Shown here: piece after piece, positions 21,938 to 33,425 of the stretch
Layout of the letters: each line of letters begins with the position of its first letter
How positions within the stretch are numbered: the stretch's first letter is position 1
NCBI GenBank assembly: GCA_025618425.1
Contig: CM046837.1
Coordinates: 22,018,351-22,082,350 of the forward strand
Origin: Heliocidaris tuberculata
Taxonomy: Eukaryota; Echinodermata; Echinoidea; Camarodonta; Echinometridae
DNA length: 64,000 bases
Reading direction: 5' to 3'
The notes under the pieces: model-generated
What the model saw: the letters and a program-made list of their open reading frames with translations, nothing else
Told to the model about the DNA's origin: nothing
Databases searched by the model: none
Program-made: the position numbers and the translations under genes

Positions 21938-21981
<44 letters not shown>

Positions 21982-21994
21982 TATTGTAGTAGCA

Positions 21995-22037
<43 letters not shown>

Positions 22038-22044
22038 CAGCAGC

Positions 22045-22088
<44 letters not shown>

Positions 22089-22112
22089 CAGTAGTAGTAG
22101 TAGTAGTAGAAA
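21905..22112 (+). repeat. (TAG)n microsatellite
   Basis: About 200 bp of TAG/AGT repeats with interspersed CAG and TAA variants, just inside the intron after CCP exon 3. Confidence 0.95.
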
Positions 22113-22195
22113 TAATATCTTTTTTTAATACGGATCTTGTTCGAATGACAAAAGCATGGTCCAGTAAGTTACAATACAAAATCATCGGTAACTGC

Positions 22196-22598
22196 CATGG
22201 GTGTCGATCCAGGGGGGGGGGGGGGGGGGGATCCAAAAAAAATTAGGTTGGGGATGGCCTGTATTATCAGCCCCCACCCCCCCCCCCATATTTTTGTAAT
22301 AAAAATATGTATTTTTATAAAGAATTATGATACATTAACTTAAAACAAATAATTATCAAAACTCGTTATATTTGATCTTTAAATACTATCAACATTCTTT
22401 AATGATTAGAAGTAAGGAAATAAAGAAAATTTAATCACACAGAAAACCATTTTGGGATGCTTTACAATGCAAGTTTCATAGACAGATTTTTTTTTTAAAT
22501 CCCTGGTGTGGGAGGGGGTATCCAACTATCTATACCCTCGCCGGTCATACCCCCCCCCCCCCCCCCCCCCAAATCATGAACACTGATCGGCACCCCTG
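22196..22598. mobile_element. hAT-like MITE with perfect 8-bp TSD
   Basis: The left end is CATGGGTGTCGATCCAGGGG, and the inverse of the right end is CAGGGGTGCCGATCAGTG. Flanking octamers gtaactgc at 22188-22195 and 22599-22606 are identical. The 403-bp body is AT-rich between terminal poly-G and poly-C runs. It is inserted in the intron between CCP exons 3 and 4. Confidence 0.85.
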
Positions 22599-22678
22599 GT
22601 AACTGCTACTTATTACAGTGTATTAATTATTATTGTTTTCCCCTTTCTAATGCCCTATCCGATCCGTGTTTCTTGTAG

Positions 22679-22849
22679 ATTGTAAATTGCCCCGTATTCC
22701 TACTGTGGCATCTATTGTCGACCCACGGAGTACATACGCATCGGGCGAGCTTGTAAATGTGACCTGCAACGATGGCTCTGATTGGTACATATGGACATGT
22801 CAAGAGGACACGCGATGGCGTGGTGATGACATAAAATGCGGGGAAGAAT
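22679..22849 (+). CDS. Sushi-receptor gene, CCP exon 4
   Basis: This 171-nt exon (57 aa) encodes DCKLPRIPTVASIVD at the start, NVTCNDGSDWYIWTC in the middle and RWRGDDIKCGEE at the end: a four-cysteine sushi module. The acceptor is TTTCTTGTAG, the donor GAAT|GTAAGT, both phase 1. The NVTC and DW..W.C pattern is shared with exon 3, indicating a recent common origin. It is the membrane-proximal module, because the next exon encodes the transmembrane segment. Confidence 0.88.
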
Positions 22850-23291
22850 GTAAGTGTTGTTCCCATCTTATCAAACATACAACGCACAACATTTTCAATA
22901 CATGATTCCAGACGTTCCATATAAGGAGATGGAGTGAACCCCCCCCCCCCCCAAGGAACAAAATGAAAATAAACGAAACAACAAAAAAGCAAACAAAGCG
23001 AGAATATACTCAATGTAAACCGTCAAACTTAAGCGATAAGTTTTATAATTATCGAAAACAAAACTGCCTACAGATGAAAGTTTTGTATTAAATTCCTCGA
23101 TTTGGCAAGGTCAAATGTGTGTCAAAAATTTGTTTTCCCCCTTTCATAGAGGGAGATAGGGAGATATACATGGAGAGGAACAGGTTAAAACACGGAGAAG
23201 GAGGAGAAAAAAGAAGGTGAAATAGTTACTTTTTCATTATGTTTTGATTTCTTTGCTTCTTTTTTTTTCTTGTTTTTTTTTGTTTATGTAG
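22850..23291 (+). other. Intron before the transmembrane exon
   Basis: A poly-C run at 22939-22952, otherwise AT-rich. It ends with a T-rich tract and the acceptor TTTATGTAG. Confidence 0.6.
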
Positions 23292-23394
23292 CCATTCCTC
23301 CCGGAGATCTAACTATAGGCCTAGTGGTTGTTGGCGCCATTCTGTTCGGCATCGTGACAATTTGTTTTCCCGCAATCATCATCAATATGCTACG
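23292..23394 (+). CDS. Sushi-receptor gene, transmembrane exon
   Basis: Starting in phase 1 the exon reads SIPPGDLTIGLVVVG, then AILFGIVTICFPAIIINML. That is one hydrophobic stretch of about 23 residues after a short proline/glycine linker, followed by an arginine split by the phase-2 donor ACG|GTTAGT. It defines a type I single-pass topology with the sushi modules outside and the repeat tail inside. Confidence 0.85.
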
Positions 23395-23843
23395 GTTAGT
23401 ACCCACGTATCTCTATGCCCTTTTCAAGTTACAGTAATCATAGTAATGCAGGCAGCTATTAAGCATGAAAGGAAAAAAAATCTTACCAAAAAAGGGAGGA
23501 TAATTATTTAATAAAATAAATAAAATTCAAAGATAATGTGTGTAAAGAAGCCGAACCGGGCCAACATAATTTTTCTCTTTTTTTTTCTCTCTCTCTCTTT
23601 TTTGTTTTTTTCCTTTATTGTACGTAACATTCATAGTACAAGTATATGTCATGTGTTGATGACAATTTTGAATAATTAACCTTTAACATGACAAGCAGTA
23701 ACATTTTACTTTAACGATGATAAGGGTGTCCTTATATTTCATCGTCATACAAACATGTTATTTTCCATATTGTACTTTAATTTAACTTTGACAGGAATTT
23801 CACATTAGGTGTCTATCATTTATACTATTATATTTTCTCACAG
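23395..23843 (+). other. Intron before the tail exon
   Basis: AT-rich with a T/C-rich block at 23575-23615. It ends TTCTCACAG. No other feature is supported. Confidence 0.55.
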
Positions 23844-24369
23844 TCCCAAAGCCATTGTAAAATCACCCTTCAAGTCATCTAAGCTTCCGTCGTTATCTAA
23901 AGGCACTCGTTCACCATATGAAAACGACTTGTGGTCTAGAGGTCCTTTGCCAGAACTACCCGATGGATATGCTAAATACATTGTTGGAGACCAACCCATC
24001 TATGACGACCTAGATATCACAACAAATGGCCAACCATCCAGAAACTTAATGGACACTAACGACGATAACCAGCGGGCTAGTGGCTTGCCTCCAGATCTTC
24101 ACGACGGATATGTTAAATACAATGCTGGAGACCAACCACTATACCTAGAGCCCAACATACCACCAGGACGCATATCATCAGAAAACACTATCACCAATGA
24201 CACGGACCAGTGTAATGGACCATTACCCAATCTGCCTGATGGATACACTCGGTATATAGCTGGAGAACAACATGTCTACGCCGACCCAAATAATAGACTA
24301 ACAGAATACCCGATGAGAAATGTGTCGTCAACTTATGAAACTTGCGACACTTACGAGGAATTCCGTTGA
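23844..24369 (+). CDS. Sushi-receptor gene, cytoplasmic-tail exon with three tyrosine repeats
   Basis: The terminal coding exon (phase-2 acceptor CTCACAG, stop TGA at 24367-24369) encodes about 174 residues, all predicted to be cytoplasmic. After a basic, serine-rich stretch (KSPFKSSKLPSLSKG) come three imperfect repeats of 45-47 residues, with conserved cores GPLPELPDGYAKYIVGDQ, SGLPPDLHDGYVKYNAGDQ and GPLPNLPDGYTRYIAGEQ. Each is followed by a second tyrosine motif (PIYDD, PLYLE, HVYAD). The extreme C-terminus is STYETCDTYEEFR. The regular Y-x-x-Y spacing and acidic residues after tyrosines suggest phosphorylation-dependent adaptor docking, but no exact ITIM or ITAM consensus is present. A candidate AATAAA polyadenylation signal lies at 24629-24634. 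Confidence 0.88.
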
Positions 24370-24628
24370 CTCTTTGATTTCAAGTTTTTTGACTGATTTG
24401 GAATCGATTGTGAACCAAATTTTCAACAATGATTATAATATAACTCTATGGGTCTATTGAAAGTAAAACGTATTTCCATTATCATCCACTTATCTAATCT
24501 ATATTATACTTAACATGTTTGATATCACCACTATATATCACTATAATATGAATGCTCCCTAAGCATGTGCTAAGGAATGGAGATGTTTACGGGCTTGAAA
24601 TCCGATAACCAGCTATAGGGGCAATAAT

Positions 24629-24634
24629 AATAAA
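24629..24634 (+). promoter_or_regulatory. Candidate poly(A) signal of the sushi gene
   Basis: AATAAA about 260 nt after the stop codon, within an AT-rich 3' flank. Confidence 0.45.
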
Positions 24635-24639
24635 TAACA

Positions 24640-26341
24640 TTATAAAGCGCATTAAAATATTCACGCAATGCGTTATATAACGTAACATATTATTGTTTTT
24701 AACTGGAGCTTGCCACTGAAAACAAAATAATACATCGAATACAAAAAGTTCTGTAATCAGGGGCATCGCCAGATGCTCCGCAAAATGCGAAAGGACAAAA
24801 GGTGTCTGTCATGTTTTAGATATATGCTGACAGATGTTCTGACATATTTTCCATGGCGTAAAACAAAAAATCACCCCCCCCCCAAAAAAAAGGCAGCAAC
24901 AAACAAACGACATTGCTCTAAAAGTGAAATTCTCACTTTCCACAAGGTTTACGACGATCCCTATAGGACGATGCCGCTGTTATGATATGAGGCTTTTGAA
25001 CCACGTTCACACTTCTGTGCTGAGTATTACTGATATAAAGCATTTTTTTTTTTTTTCGAAAAAACAATACTGATAAAGATATCTCACATATGCTTTATCA
25101 TTTCAGCATTTAATACCTTAGAATTCAAATAAGGTAAGCTTTTTAGTACACGAGGACAAAAGTCTTTTTATTAGTCTAACTTTGCTTTCATTGTTTGTTT
25201 CGAGAGATAACACTCTATTGATATCAACAATTCTAAAAATGTCTGAACAGCCTAGGCATTTACAAGATAATAATTATATCTGAAAAGATGTGTTAATTCT
25301 TAAATTAGATTTTTATTATCAGTTAAAAATATTAGACGTGAATTTACATATTATCTAAGGTTATTTACATTTAAATTAATTTTAGACATTATTATTTTTG
25401 TTTTAATTTATTTCTTTCCTTTTTATCAAAATGTCAGTGAACCGATGCCTCGATGTTTTAAGACAAACAATGTGACTTATTTATTAGTGGGCTAAGCTTT
25501 TTTTTTCTTCTTCTTCATTTTACTTAATTAATATAAACATAATCTTCCACTGTACATAACAATATAATTTTATTTATTTCCAATAAACATTGATCAAAGC
25601 GCAAAAGTAAAACAATGCTGTTGTGTCACAGTGTCGGCATGTTATCTTTCTCTCTGTGTCTCCTTTCTTCTTGTTGGCAATATATAATGTTATTCATATC
25701 ATTCCTAATGTCATCACTATGACGATTCATCATCTCTTTTGTAACTGCCAAATCATTATCATTATCATATATCATCAACTTTAACCTTTATATCCAGTCA
25801 GTTTTAAGTATGAAAAGGAGACCCTTCTATACCTTTCGTGAAAATTGCTTGTTCGAGATTTTGTATCTATATTTTACAAATCCTTCCCGAATTACAAATG
25901 ATTTGTAATCTAAACACACTTACTCCTTAAGCTCCTTAAATGTATACGACCAAGGTGAATAAATAATGAACCATCCGACCATATTCCAATCATTAAACAT
26001 TAATATGCAGTATCCGCATTTCCAGGAATACGCACTATAAACAGCAGCATAGGTGAAACCTGATAAACCTAGTGATAGTTTGACCAGCTATGGGCCGTGA
26101 AACGGGAGGGGGATGCATCCCCCACACCCACACCCACAAAGTTTTCCTGTACCAAGGGCAGTATACCTCCTACAATAAAAGAAAAAAAAAGTCACTTTTG
26201 AATCTTATTGTCAGTATCATAATCATTACTATGATGACAAACATAATAATAGTAAACAAAAATATATGAAAGAATACTTATAATCATCAGCAACATCATA
26301 ATTACTATAGTTATGATCATTTCCAATATTGTTATTATTTC

Positions 26342-26372
<31 letters not shown>

Positions 26373-26455
26373 GTTATTATTATTATTATTATCATTATTA
26401 TTATTATTATTATTATTATCATTATTATTATTATTATTATTATTTTATTATTAAA

Positions 26456-26494
<39 letters not shown>

Positions 26495-26590
26495 TGTATT
26501 ATTAATAATGATATTAATAATATATATCAAACTATGTTTTGGTAAACTCAAGGGATAAGAAAATGATTTTTGATTATTAATTTTGATCTT
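24640..26590. other. No gene seen; (TTA)n array at 26330-26520
   Basis: AT-rich intergenic sequence. CAGGGGCATCGCCAGATGC at 24757 resembles the left end of the hAT-like family, but no partner end was found. The block 26335-26500 is (TTA/ATT)n with CAT variants; isoleucine-, leucine- or asparagine-rich frames over it are artefacts. Confidence 0.6.
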
Positions 26591-27139
26591 CAAGTAGGCC
26601 TACATCAGATACATCAGAAAAGAAAGTTTGAGCTAGAACGCCTGCACTTTCGAGAAATTACACGGTTAATGTTATTCAGGACTTATCAGTCACCTATAAT
26701 GTTAGGGCAGATAATGTTACGGCAGATTGACTCAGTAGTGAAATTGAGAGGGATGGAATTGCGTCCAAGTTTACGATTCAAAGAATGAGTTTCTACGTCT
26801 TATTATGTTGATAAATATTAATTAAAATCAGAAGAAGAAAAAAAGAACTGCAATTAGACCAGAAGATCGAATATATCGAAATATATTTTCTTTGAATTTG
26901 GATGAAGAATACTGACGATCACTGATTTTGTCATGAACTAAAATCTGTTTTAATCAAAATCAATGACTACGACTTTTCTCTCTCTCTCTTTTAAGGAAAG
27001 CAACTCCTACCTAATGCCTTGTGTTATCACGTTTATATACCAGCAAGTCAAAGGTATTCAGTATTCCATAAGTTACCAATTATTGCAGAATTCAAAGGAT
27101 AAAGTGACATCAAATGTATCAATTTACTTAAGGTTCGGG

Positions 27140-28691
27140 CTGATCTAAGCTCTAGTAGGGTTATCAAATTGATTCAATTATTAGATATACTAAAATCTTA
27201 AATTTGGTTGGTCACGTATGGGACACAATACTTTGTATTTGCACATGCAATGTCTCCAGAGGTATGATCGCAACAAAAAATAAGACATTTAAATACCAGT
27301 GTAATCGATTGAGAAGATTATAATTCTTCTCCCTAGATGGACATATGAAAGAAAATATGAATTATAAGGAAATCATGAGTAGAATAAAATCACTTTTAGA
27401 TTTTTGGAAGCAAAGAGAATTAACCTTGATGGGAAAGATTCAACTTCTTAAAGTGCACATATAATCTAAAGTTATATACCGAGCATACGTCACTCACTCA
27501 AGTTCCAATATGGGTTTTAGGATTTGTTAGATAAATGAGCCTTTGATTCTATATGTAAAGGAAAGAAAGATAAAATAAATACAAATACATTGTTCTTAGA
27601 CTATAAGCGAGGGGGGGGGGGGGTAAAAATGACGAACTTTCCTGCACAAATGAAATCACAAAGAGTTATGTGGGTTAAACAAAAAAACAACTTCTAAATA
27701 GGGATGAAGATATAAAATGGAAACGGTATTTTAACTTTGTCACTAGATGAGCTGCACAATTTTATATGGATATATAAGATTGGATAAATACGATACATAT
27801 AATAAGTGTAAGTATAATAACCGGTACATTGGTGATGTGGTAATTTTCAATAATAAGATATTAATTATTTAAAGGAAATTGTATATACGATGAGAATATG
27901 CACGAAAAATGAGTTTACAAATTAAGAAACGATGGCAAACTAAAATCTTATAGATATTTTGCAAAATTAAGTTTAGAAGTAAATGACACTGATAGGATAA
28001 AGCACTTTTACGCGTGTATACATTTGGGTTGGAAAAGGAATTTTAGAAAGGAAGAAAATAATAACTGTGAAACTGATTTCATTTTGGGAGGGGAAAATAA
28101 CTAATATATCTAATTTAAGATCAAAACAAATATATTTACAACACATCAAGAAAGAAGGATTTGAACCACTGGTTTTTGAAAGAATGGAAAGAAATTATGT
28201 TTTTCTTGCAAGAAAATAGAAAACGTGTTTGAAGGTTAAGAAAGTGTACACTTAATAGTCGGCTAACAGAGTTCCAATTTAAACTTATACATGGCATTAT
28301 ATATACAAACTATCACCTTTTCCAGCTTGGTTTTGTTTCAAGTGACGTATTCTATTTTTGTGAAAAAAGAAGAAGAAACATATAAACATTTATTTTATCC
28401 TTGCGAATATGCACAATTAATCTGGGAATCATGTACGAGATTTTTAAAGTATATCGATTTACGGAATCGTAATGGAAAGAAATTTTGTTTGGGAGGGAGG
28501 AAAGAAATAAAGGAAAACATCAATTATTAAATCATATTCTAATTCTTGTAAAATATATGATTTTTAAAAACAGAGAGCATACGAAACCCCCTTCATTTGA
28601 TGAAATCAAAAATAATATTGTAGGAGACAGGTTAGAAGAAAGGAAATTGGCATCAATGAGGGGAACTCTTACTATCCATTTTTCCAAATAG
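27140..28691 (+). pseudogene. L1/Tx1-type LINE, 3' reverse-transcriptase fossil
   Basis: Scattered frames read, in order, NYKEIMSRIKSLLDFWKQRE then LTLMGKIQLLKV (27355-27460), FPAQMKSQRVMWVKQKNN (27635-27690), DEDIKWKRYFNFVTR (27705-27750), EETYKHLFYPCEYAQLIWES (28370-28430) and a C-terminal stretch NHILILVKYMIFKNRE (28530-28580), then a stop at 28689-28691. This is the order found downstream of the catalytic core in L1/Tx1-type retrotransposons, including the zinc-knuckle-like C-x-W segment. Many stops and frameshifts and a poly-G run at 27610 show it is long dead. The catalytic YxDD part and the endonuclease are not visible. Confidence 0.75.
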
Positions 28692-28739
28692 GAAAACCTA
28701 AATGATAACCTACGAGGAAGGACCCGGATACCATCGTCC

Positions 28740-29145
28740 ACCGGGGGGGGGGGGGGGGGGGTGGGGGGGGAGGGGGGGGTTGATGAGGGGGGGAGGTTGG
28801 GGGGGGGGGGGGTTGATGAGGGGGGAGGTTGGGGGGTTGATGAGGGGGGAGGTTGAGGAGGGGGTTGGAGAGGGGGGAGGTTGAGGGGGGGGGCTTTAGA
28901 TAGGGGTATAGTGGTTCGAACTCAAATGCACAGATTCTATTTGTTTTAATTAAGTTGTTTATACAATATGTTGGGTGTTTTTTTCTTCCTTTCTTTTTTG
29001 TGGGGGGGGGGGGGTCGATGAGGGGGGAGGTTGAGGGGGAGGGCTTTAGATAGGGGGTATAGTGGTTCGAACTCAAATGCACAGATTCCATTTGTTTTTT
29101 ATTAAGTTGTTTATGCAATATGTTGTTTTTTTTCTTTCTTTTTTG
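28740..29145 (+). repeat. G-rich duplicated block, 150-bp period
   Basis: Extremely G-rich repeats of GATGAGGGGGGAGGTTG (28741-28890) lead into a unit starting CTTTAGATAGGGG at 28894, repeated at 29044. The copies share GGTTCGAACTCAAATGCACA and a T-rich end. Proline-rich minus-strand frames are artefacts. Confidence 0.85.
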
Positions 29146-29221
29146 TAGAAGTGATAGTAGCTTTAAGGTATAACATAACTTGATTTTATTAATTACTTTC
29201 TGCTGATTTCTGTTAGTTTTT

Positions 29222-29225
29222 ATAC

Positions 29226-29292
<67 letters not shown>
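29222..29292 (+). repeat. (TA)n microsatellite
   Basis: About 70 bp of TA repeats immediately before the dispersed unit at 29320. Confidence 0.95.
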
Positions 29293-29319
29293 GTATGTTG
29301 ATTGTTATAATTCCGCAAG

Positions 29320-29610
29320 ACATAAAGCTCAAAGTTGCAGATAGCAGTTGGAGTAAACTATATGGTGCTTATTGGTCTTTTTATGGTCTTGGTATGCGTT
29401 TATATTTTCCATCTACCATCAACTTGGATATGAGTAAGGATATGCTCGGTTGGAGGAGAGGTACACTGGCACCACATACACTATGACGATTGTGAGCAAC
29501 TGTTCTCATCATATTTTGTACTAACTTAACTGTTCATTTTCAACTGCAAGTGAAATATATCAAATCACTTGTTTCAAAGCAGATGAGAGGTTTAATAAAA
29601 ATGTTATACG
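29320..29610 (+). repeat. Three-copy dispersed unit, copy 1
   Basis: Begins CAAAGTTGCAGATAGCAGTT and GGAGTAAAC, continues through ATCAACTTGGATATG and TACACTATGAC, and ends GATGAGAGGTTT. Paralogues lie at 33170-33425 and 41090-41375, all on the plus strand. One frame reads SSWSKLYG and later WRRGTLAP; in copy 3 the matching frame reads YSWSKLRY and TWRDHKYTGTTYI. The family was not recognised; it could be a decayed exon or a low-copy repeat. Confidence 0.55.
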
Positions 29611-31652
29611 TCCTTGACGTCGATTCAGATCAAGACGAACAATCCAGAAAAGCATTCAGTTTACTTTTCAGGGGTTCAATTTAGAAAACATGTCATCAAA
29701 CAATATTATAGCAAATGAATCGAAATTCTAAGATTTTAAAACTTAATGCGTCTAATTCAAGTATAATAACACCATTATATCATTCGATCTGAGCGAAGGG
29801 CTAACAGGAAAGCTTTGCCTAATGCACAATGATCATGTCAATTTTAAAATACATTGAAATTACCTTTACAAAATCAAATTATACAAGACGAAAAAATTAG
29901 GAGGGGAGCAATTTGAACAATGACCTGTTTTTGCCCCCACTTTTATCAATTTCATCTGCAAGCGATGCATTATTTTCATGAATGAAATCCACATTTTTCA
30001 TATATATAACAATAGAAAGGGAAAGGCAATTATCTTTTTCTCATAAGTATGAACTCGGGAGCTGTTCAACTTTTCTTTTCGACAAGTCATGGCAATTACA
30101 TGAAACAGAATATGACATTCGAAAATTTTGGTTTCAAGATTAGTACTTAATTTATAAGCGGTGTCACATACAAATTTATGGGCACCTACCCATCAATATA
30201 TACTGTTCTTGATAAAGTAATTATTTGGTGGGGTCGGAGTTTTGAACATTCCATTTAATAGAGCATTTTTGATCAGACAGTCAGATGAAAATGTAATATT
30301 TATATTCATTTAAAAACAATCAAGGAATGCATAGTTTATTAAATTTTTGTAATAATAATGTTATGAACAATTCAAAGCACAATTCCTTTTCACCAGAAGA
30401 GAAAAAAAAAACTGGACAACAAAGAGGTGCTCGAGGTAGGAAAAGGAAGAGAAAGAGAGCATTGAGATAAAGCAGGAGGAATAAAGCTGGAGAGAGAGAG
30501 GGTAAAATGGGATGCTGCTGCCTCACAATTATTCCTAATATCATGGGACTTTTAAGTGAGACAGTGCTGATGGTATATTTTGGAAATTTGTGTCACAAAA
30601 GACGAAGTATAATTATATAATTGCCAGTGTCATCTGAAATACCAAATATTGGCGCCGTGTTGAGGAAAGAGTGCCCCTTTTATTAGCCACAAATCGGCGT
30701 CAGCCTAAAGATCGGCAATGTTGTCATGCAACGGCGTCGATTTTATGTGAGCTTGCAGCCATAGCATGTTCAAAAAGTTCAGCGCAAATTTCAACGAAAC
30801 ATTTGGCGCCGACATCATACCTGAAGAGGCACTGTGATTTTTAATTTGCGTCATGCAGTTAGAGTAAAATGTATGCGTATTGCTAGGTTGTTTTTTTTCC
30901 CCCTGTCAACTTGGATAAGGGAATGGCTTTGGCTCGTGGGATTACATGAACACTGAGACCATGTACACTATTACAGTTATGTTGTGCTCAGCTGTCTTCA
31001 CAACATCAGGTACTACAGCTGTTTGTTTTTTACATGGTGACACAACTATAAATTTTACATGACATGAAGACCACGTGAGAAGGCTTACATGATTTAAATT
31101 TTAACATTTCGATTTTTTTCTTTATTTTTAAAACATTAATTTCTTTCGCATAACACCACCATACATAATTTTGTCATGAGCCCATACAATTTACACTAAA
31201 AAACACCTGAAGTTCTAAAAAAGAGGTGTGGCGAGGAGTTGCACAAACCTTGCTAAATGTAGCACCTAAAGTGAAATTTCTGCTAAAAGCTTATGTGGTG
31301 CAGGATAGTGGTGCTAAAAAAAGTGCTGAGTCAAATGAACTAATGAGGCTAATGAACGGGGCCTGACGAGCTATGGCACCATAGCATATCATTTGCATAA
31401 TGTACTATAAAGAAAATATACATTTTTGAAATTTTTGTCTATTTCAAAGAAATTTAATGATCTATTGTCTCATTTGGCGTCTTAAATGTACTATGTGTAT
31501 CAAGAAAATGAACTAGATGAATCCGATTTCATCTCCTATATGCCTCCGCCTAAATTCAGTTAAGTTCATGGCTTTAAACTGTTCTTGAAATATTGTGATA
31601 TTCATAATAAAACACCTATAATAATGTACCCAATTGTTGTTCAGTATTTCTA
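29611..31652. other. No gene seen
   Basis: AT-rich intergenic sequence. No transposon ends with target duplications and no exon with recognisable domain were found. The 74-residue minus-strand frame at 30320-30544 is hydrophobic and low-complexity. Confidence 0.45.
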
Positions 31653-31911
31653 TCTCAAGGAAGCTATACCTGGCGCCATAACAATGTACTAAAATGCTTT
31701 GTAGAAGTGATCATAGAAAATATTTCGCCCGATACAAAAATCCTTCATGATATTCCTTATTTAACCGGCTACTCTTCCGTCTCAGCAATTCCACTGCCTT
31801 GTACGCAAACAAACTTAAGACCTGATCTTTGTATCTATGATGAAAATAGCAAAAAGATAATGATCGTGGAATTGACAGTCCCATTCGAACTTGGAATAGA
31901 AAATGCCCATC

Positions 31912-31913
<2 letters not shown>
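31653..31913 (+). pseudogene. Retroelement C-terminal fragment (TWRHN ... RPD ... ELTVPFE)
   Basis: An 87-codon open stretch reads SQGSYTWRHNNVLKCFVEV and later LRPDLCIYDENSKKIMIVEL followed by TVPFE. The TWRHN-xVL and RPD-x(n)-E-LTVP pattern occurs at the C-terminus of reverse-transcriptase polyproteins in many animals and resembles a PD-(D/E)xK nuclease core. The frame stops at TAA exactly where a (AAT)n array begins. The rest of the element is not seen. Confidence 0.55.
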
Positions 31914-31961
<48 letters not shown>

Positions 31962-32010
31962 AAATAATAATAATGATAATAATACTACTACTACTACACT
32001 AATAATAATA

Positions 32011-32063
<53 letters not shown>

Positions 32064-32106
32064 AATACTAATACTACTACTACTAATAATAATAATAATA
32101 ATAATG

Positions 32107-32139
<33 letters not shown>

Positions 32140-32150
32140 ATAATGGTGCA
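31914..32150 (+). repeat. (AAT)n microsatellite array
   Basis: About 230 bp of AAT repeats with ACT interruptions (31981-32000; 32060-32085). Confidence 0.95.
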
Positions 32151-33169
32151 GCAAGGCTGCATGTGGCTGCATGCATGGGTGCCTGGATGTGGATGATTCC
32201 ATTCGCCTGTCATGGATGGTTGTGCTTCGGTGGTCAGAGTGCGAGTTGTGTGAGTTGTGTGCTGTTGGGACGGACAAGTCATAGTATTTGTTCAACCTAA
32301 CATCATTTAGATGTGCGATTCGTGTTACGACTGCCGGGGCGCGATTGTCCGGGGCGCGATTGTTCGTGGCGGGCGGGCGGGGTCGTACATGTCCGGACAC
32401 TTCGCGAGGACGTAAAAGCAAAGTCTATACCCTCGTAACAATCAAGCAGGTATACTATTGAGTAACTGAAATTATACTTAAATTGTAATATTTCCCTTAA
32501 TATGAAACTTAAACTGATAGACCTGAATACATACAAACTATAAGATCTATTTTGCCAAGCATGTTTTATGACATTTTATGACTTGTATTATTTTGTATGT
32601 TTTGTATTGTATGTCCTGCCTTGGCAGTAATATGCTAGGACCTCGACTACTCTTACTGTTATGTTTGTGAATGTGCAACTCTTACTGTGTTTATACTATG
32701 TTGCTTTATTGAAGATTTAAAATAAAGTGATACAAAAATCAAAATGTTAATTGACCTCTGACCTTTGACATTTGACCTAACAACCCAAAAGTCTGTGACT
32801 TTGTCTCGAATTTGTATAAAACAGTTGTAGAATGATTATATAAGGAGGGGCAATGTAACTCCTAGGGGATATCAAGTGATATATTTCAAGTCAAGCCCAA
32901 TAAGTAGGCCTGTTTTAAGTTCGAGTTTTAGTATCTATTCCATCCATTTATTGGATATAGGATGATTCTGTGGATCCTTCCTGTCACCTAGGGAGATTGT
33001 AAAATATTATTTGTAATTTTACTCAAATGATATTAAAATGATGTGCTTCATGAACAAATTCAATGAGTAAGATTAAATGGAACAGTCCTTTTATGTGTAG
33101 GTATAACATAGGAAACGAAGGAGTATGACATCTAGCATCTAAAATTTACTGCTTCTTGGAACTTCTTAC
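32151..33169. other. No gene seen
   Basis: The GC-richer stretch 32330-32400 (GGGGCGCGATTG repeated) is unusual against its surroundings. No supported feature. Confidence 0.45.
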
Positions 33170-33425
33170 AACAATTTACAAATAGCAGTTGGAGTAAACT
33201 ACGTGGTTATTATCTGTATTAGTTGCTATCGTCTACCCATCAACAACTTGGATACGGGCCGGGCTATACATGGTGGGACTCCAAGAACATTGGCATCAGG
33301 TACACTATGACATCTGTGAACAGTTATCCTCAGAATATTTTGTGTCACTGAAACAGTTATCAAATATACCTCTTGTGCAATAGACCAGGTGATAAGTTTG
33401 AGAAGGCTTCAATACAAGCAAAACA
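33170..33425 (+). repeat. Three-copy dispersed unit, copy 2
   Basis: Contains AATAGCAGTTGGAGTAAAC, ATCAACAACTTGGATACG, GGTACACTATGACATC and GACCAGGTGATAAG in the same order as the copies at 29320 and 41090. A short related segment (GATGAGAGGTTTAAG) recurs near 33637. Confidence 0.55.

Noticed and set aside
21802..22236. Open frames continuing CCP exon 3 into poly-serine or poly-threonine
   Set aside because: They run through the donor CCCG|GTAGGC into a (TAG)n tract; the exon ends at 21898.
24757..24985. hAT-like left end CAGGGGCATCGCC and the 70-residue frame next to it
   Set aside because: No matching right end or target duplication found; the frame crosses a poly-C run.
26192..26593. Isoleucine/asparagine-rich frames
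   Set aside because: (TTA)n microsatellite.
28672..29118. Proline-rich 148-residue minus-strand frame
   Set aside because: Translation of G-rich duplicated repeats.
31815..32282. Asparagine-, isoleucine- and leucine-rich frames
   Set aside because: (AAT)n microsatellite; only the retroelement fragment upstream of 31913 is protein-like.
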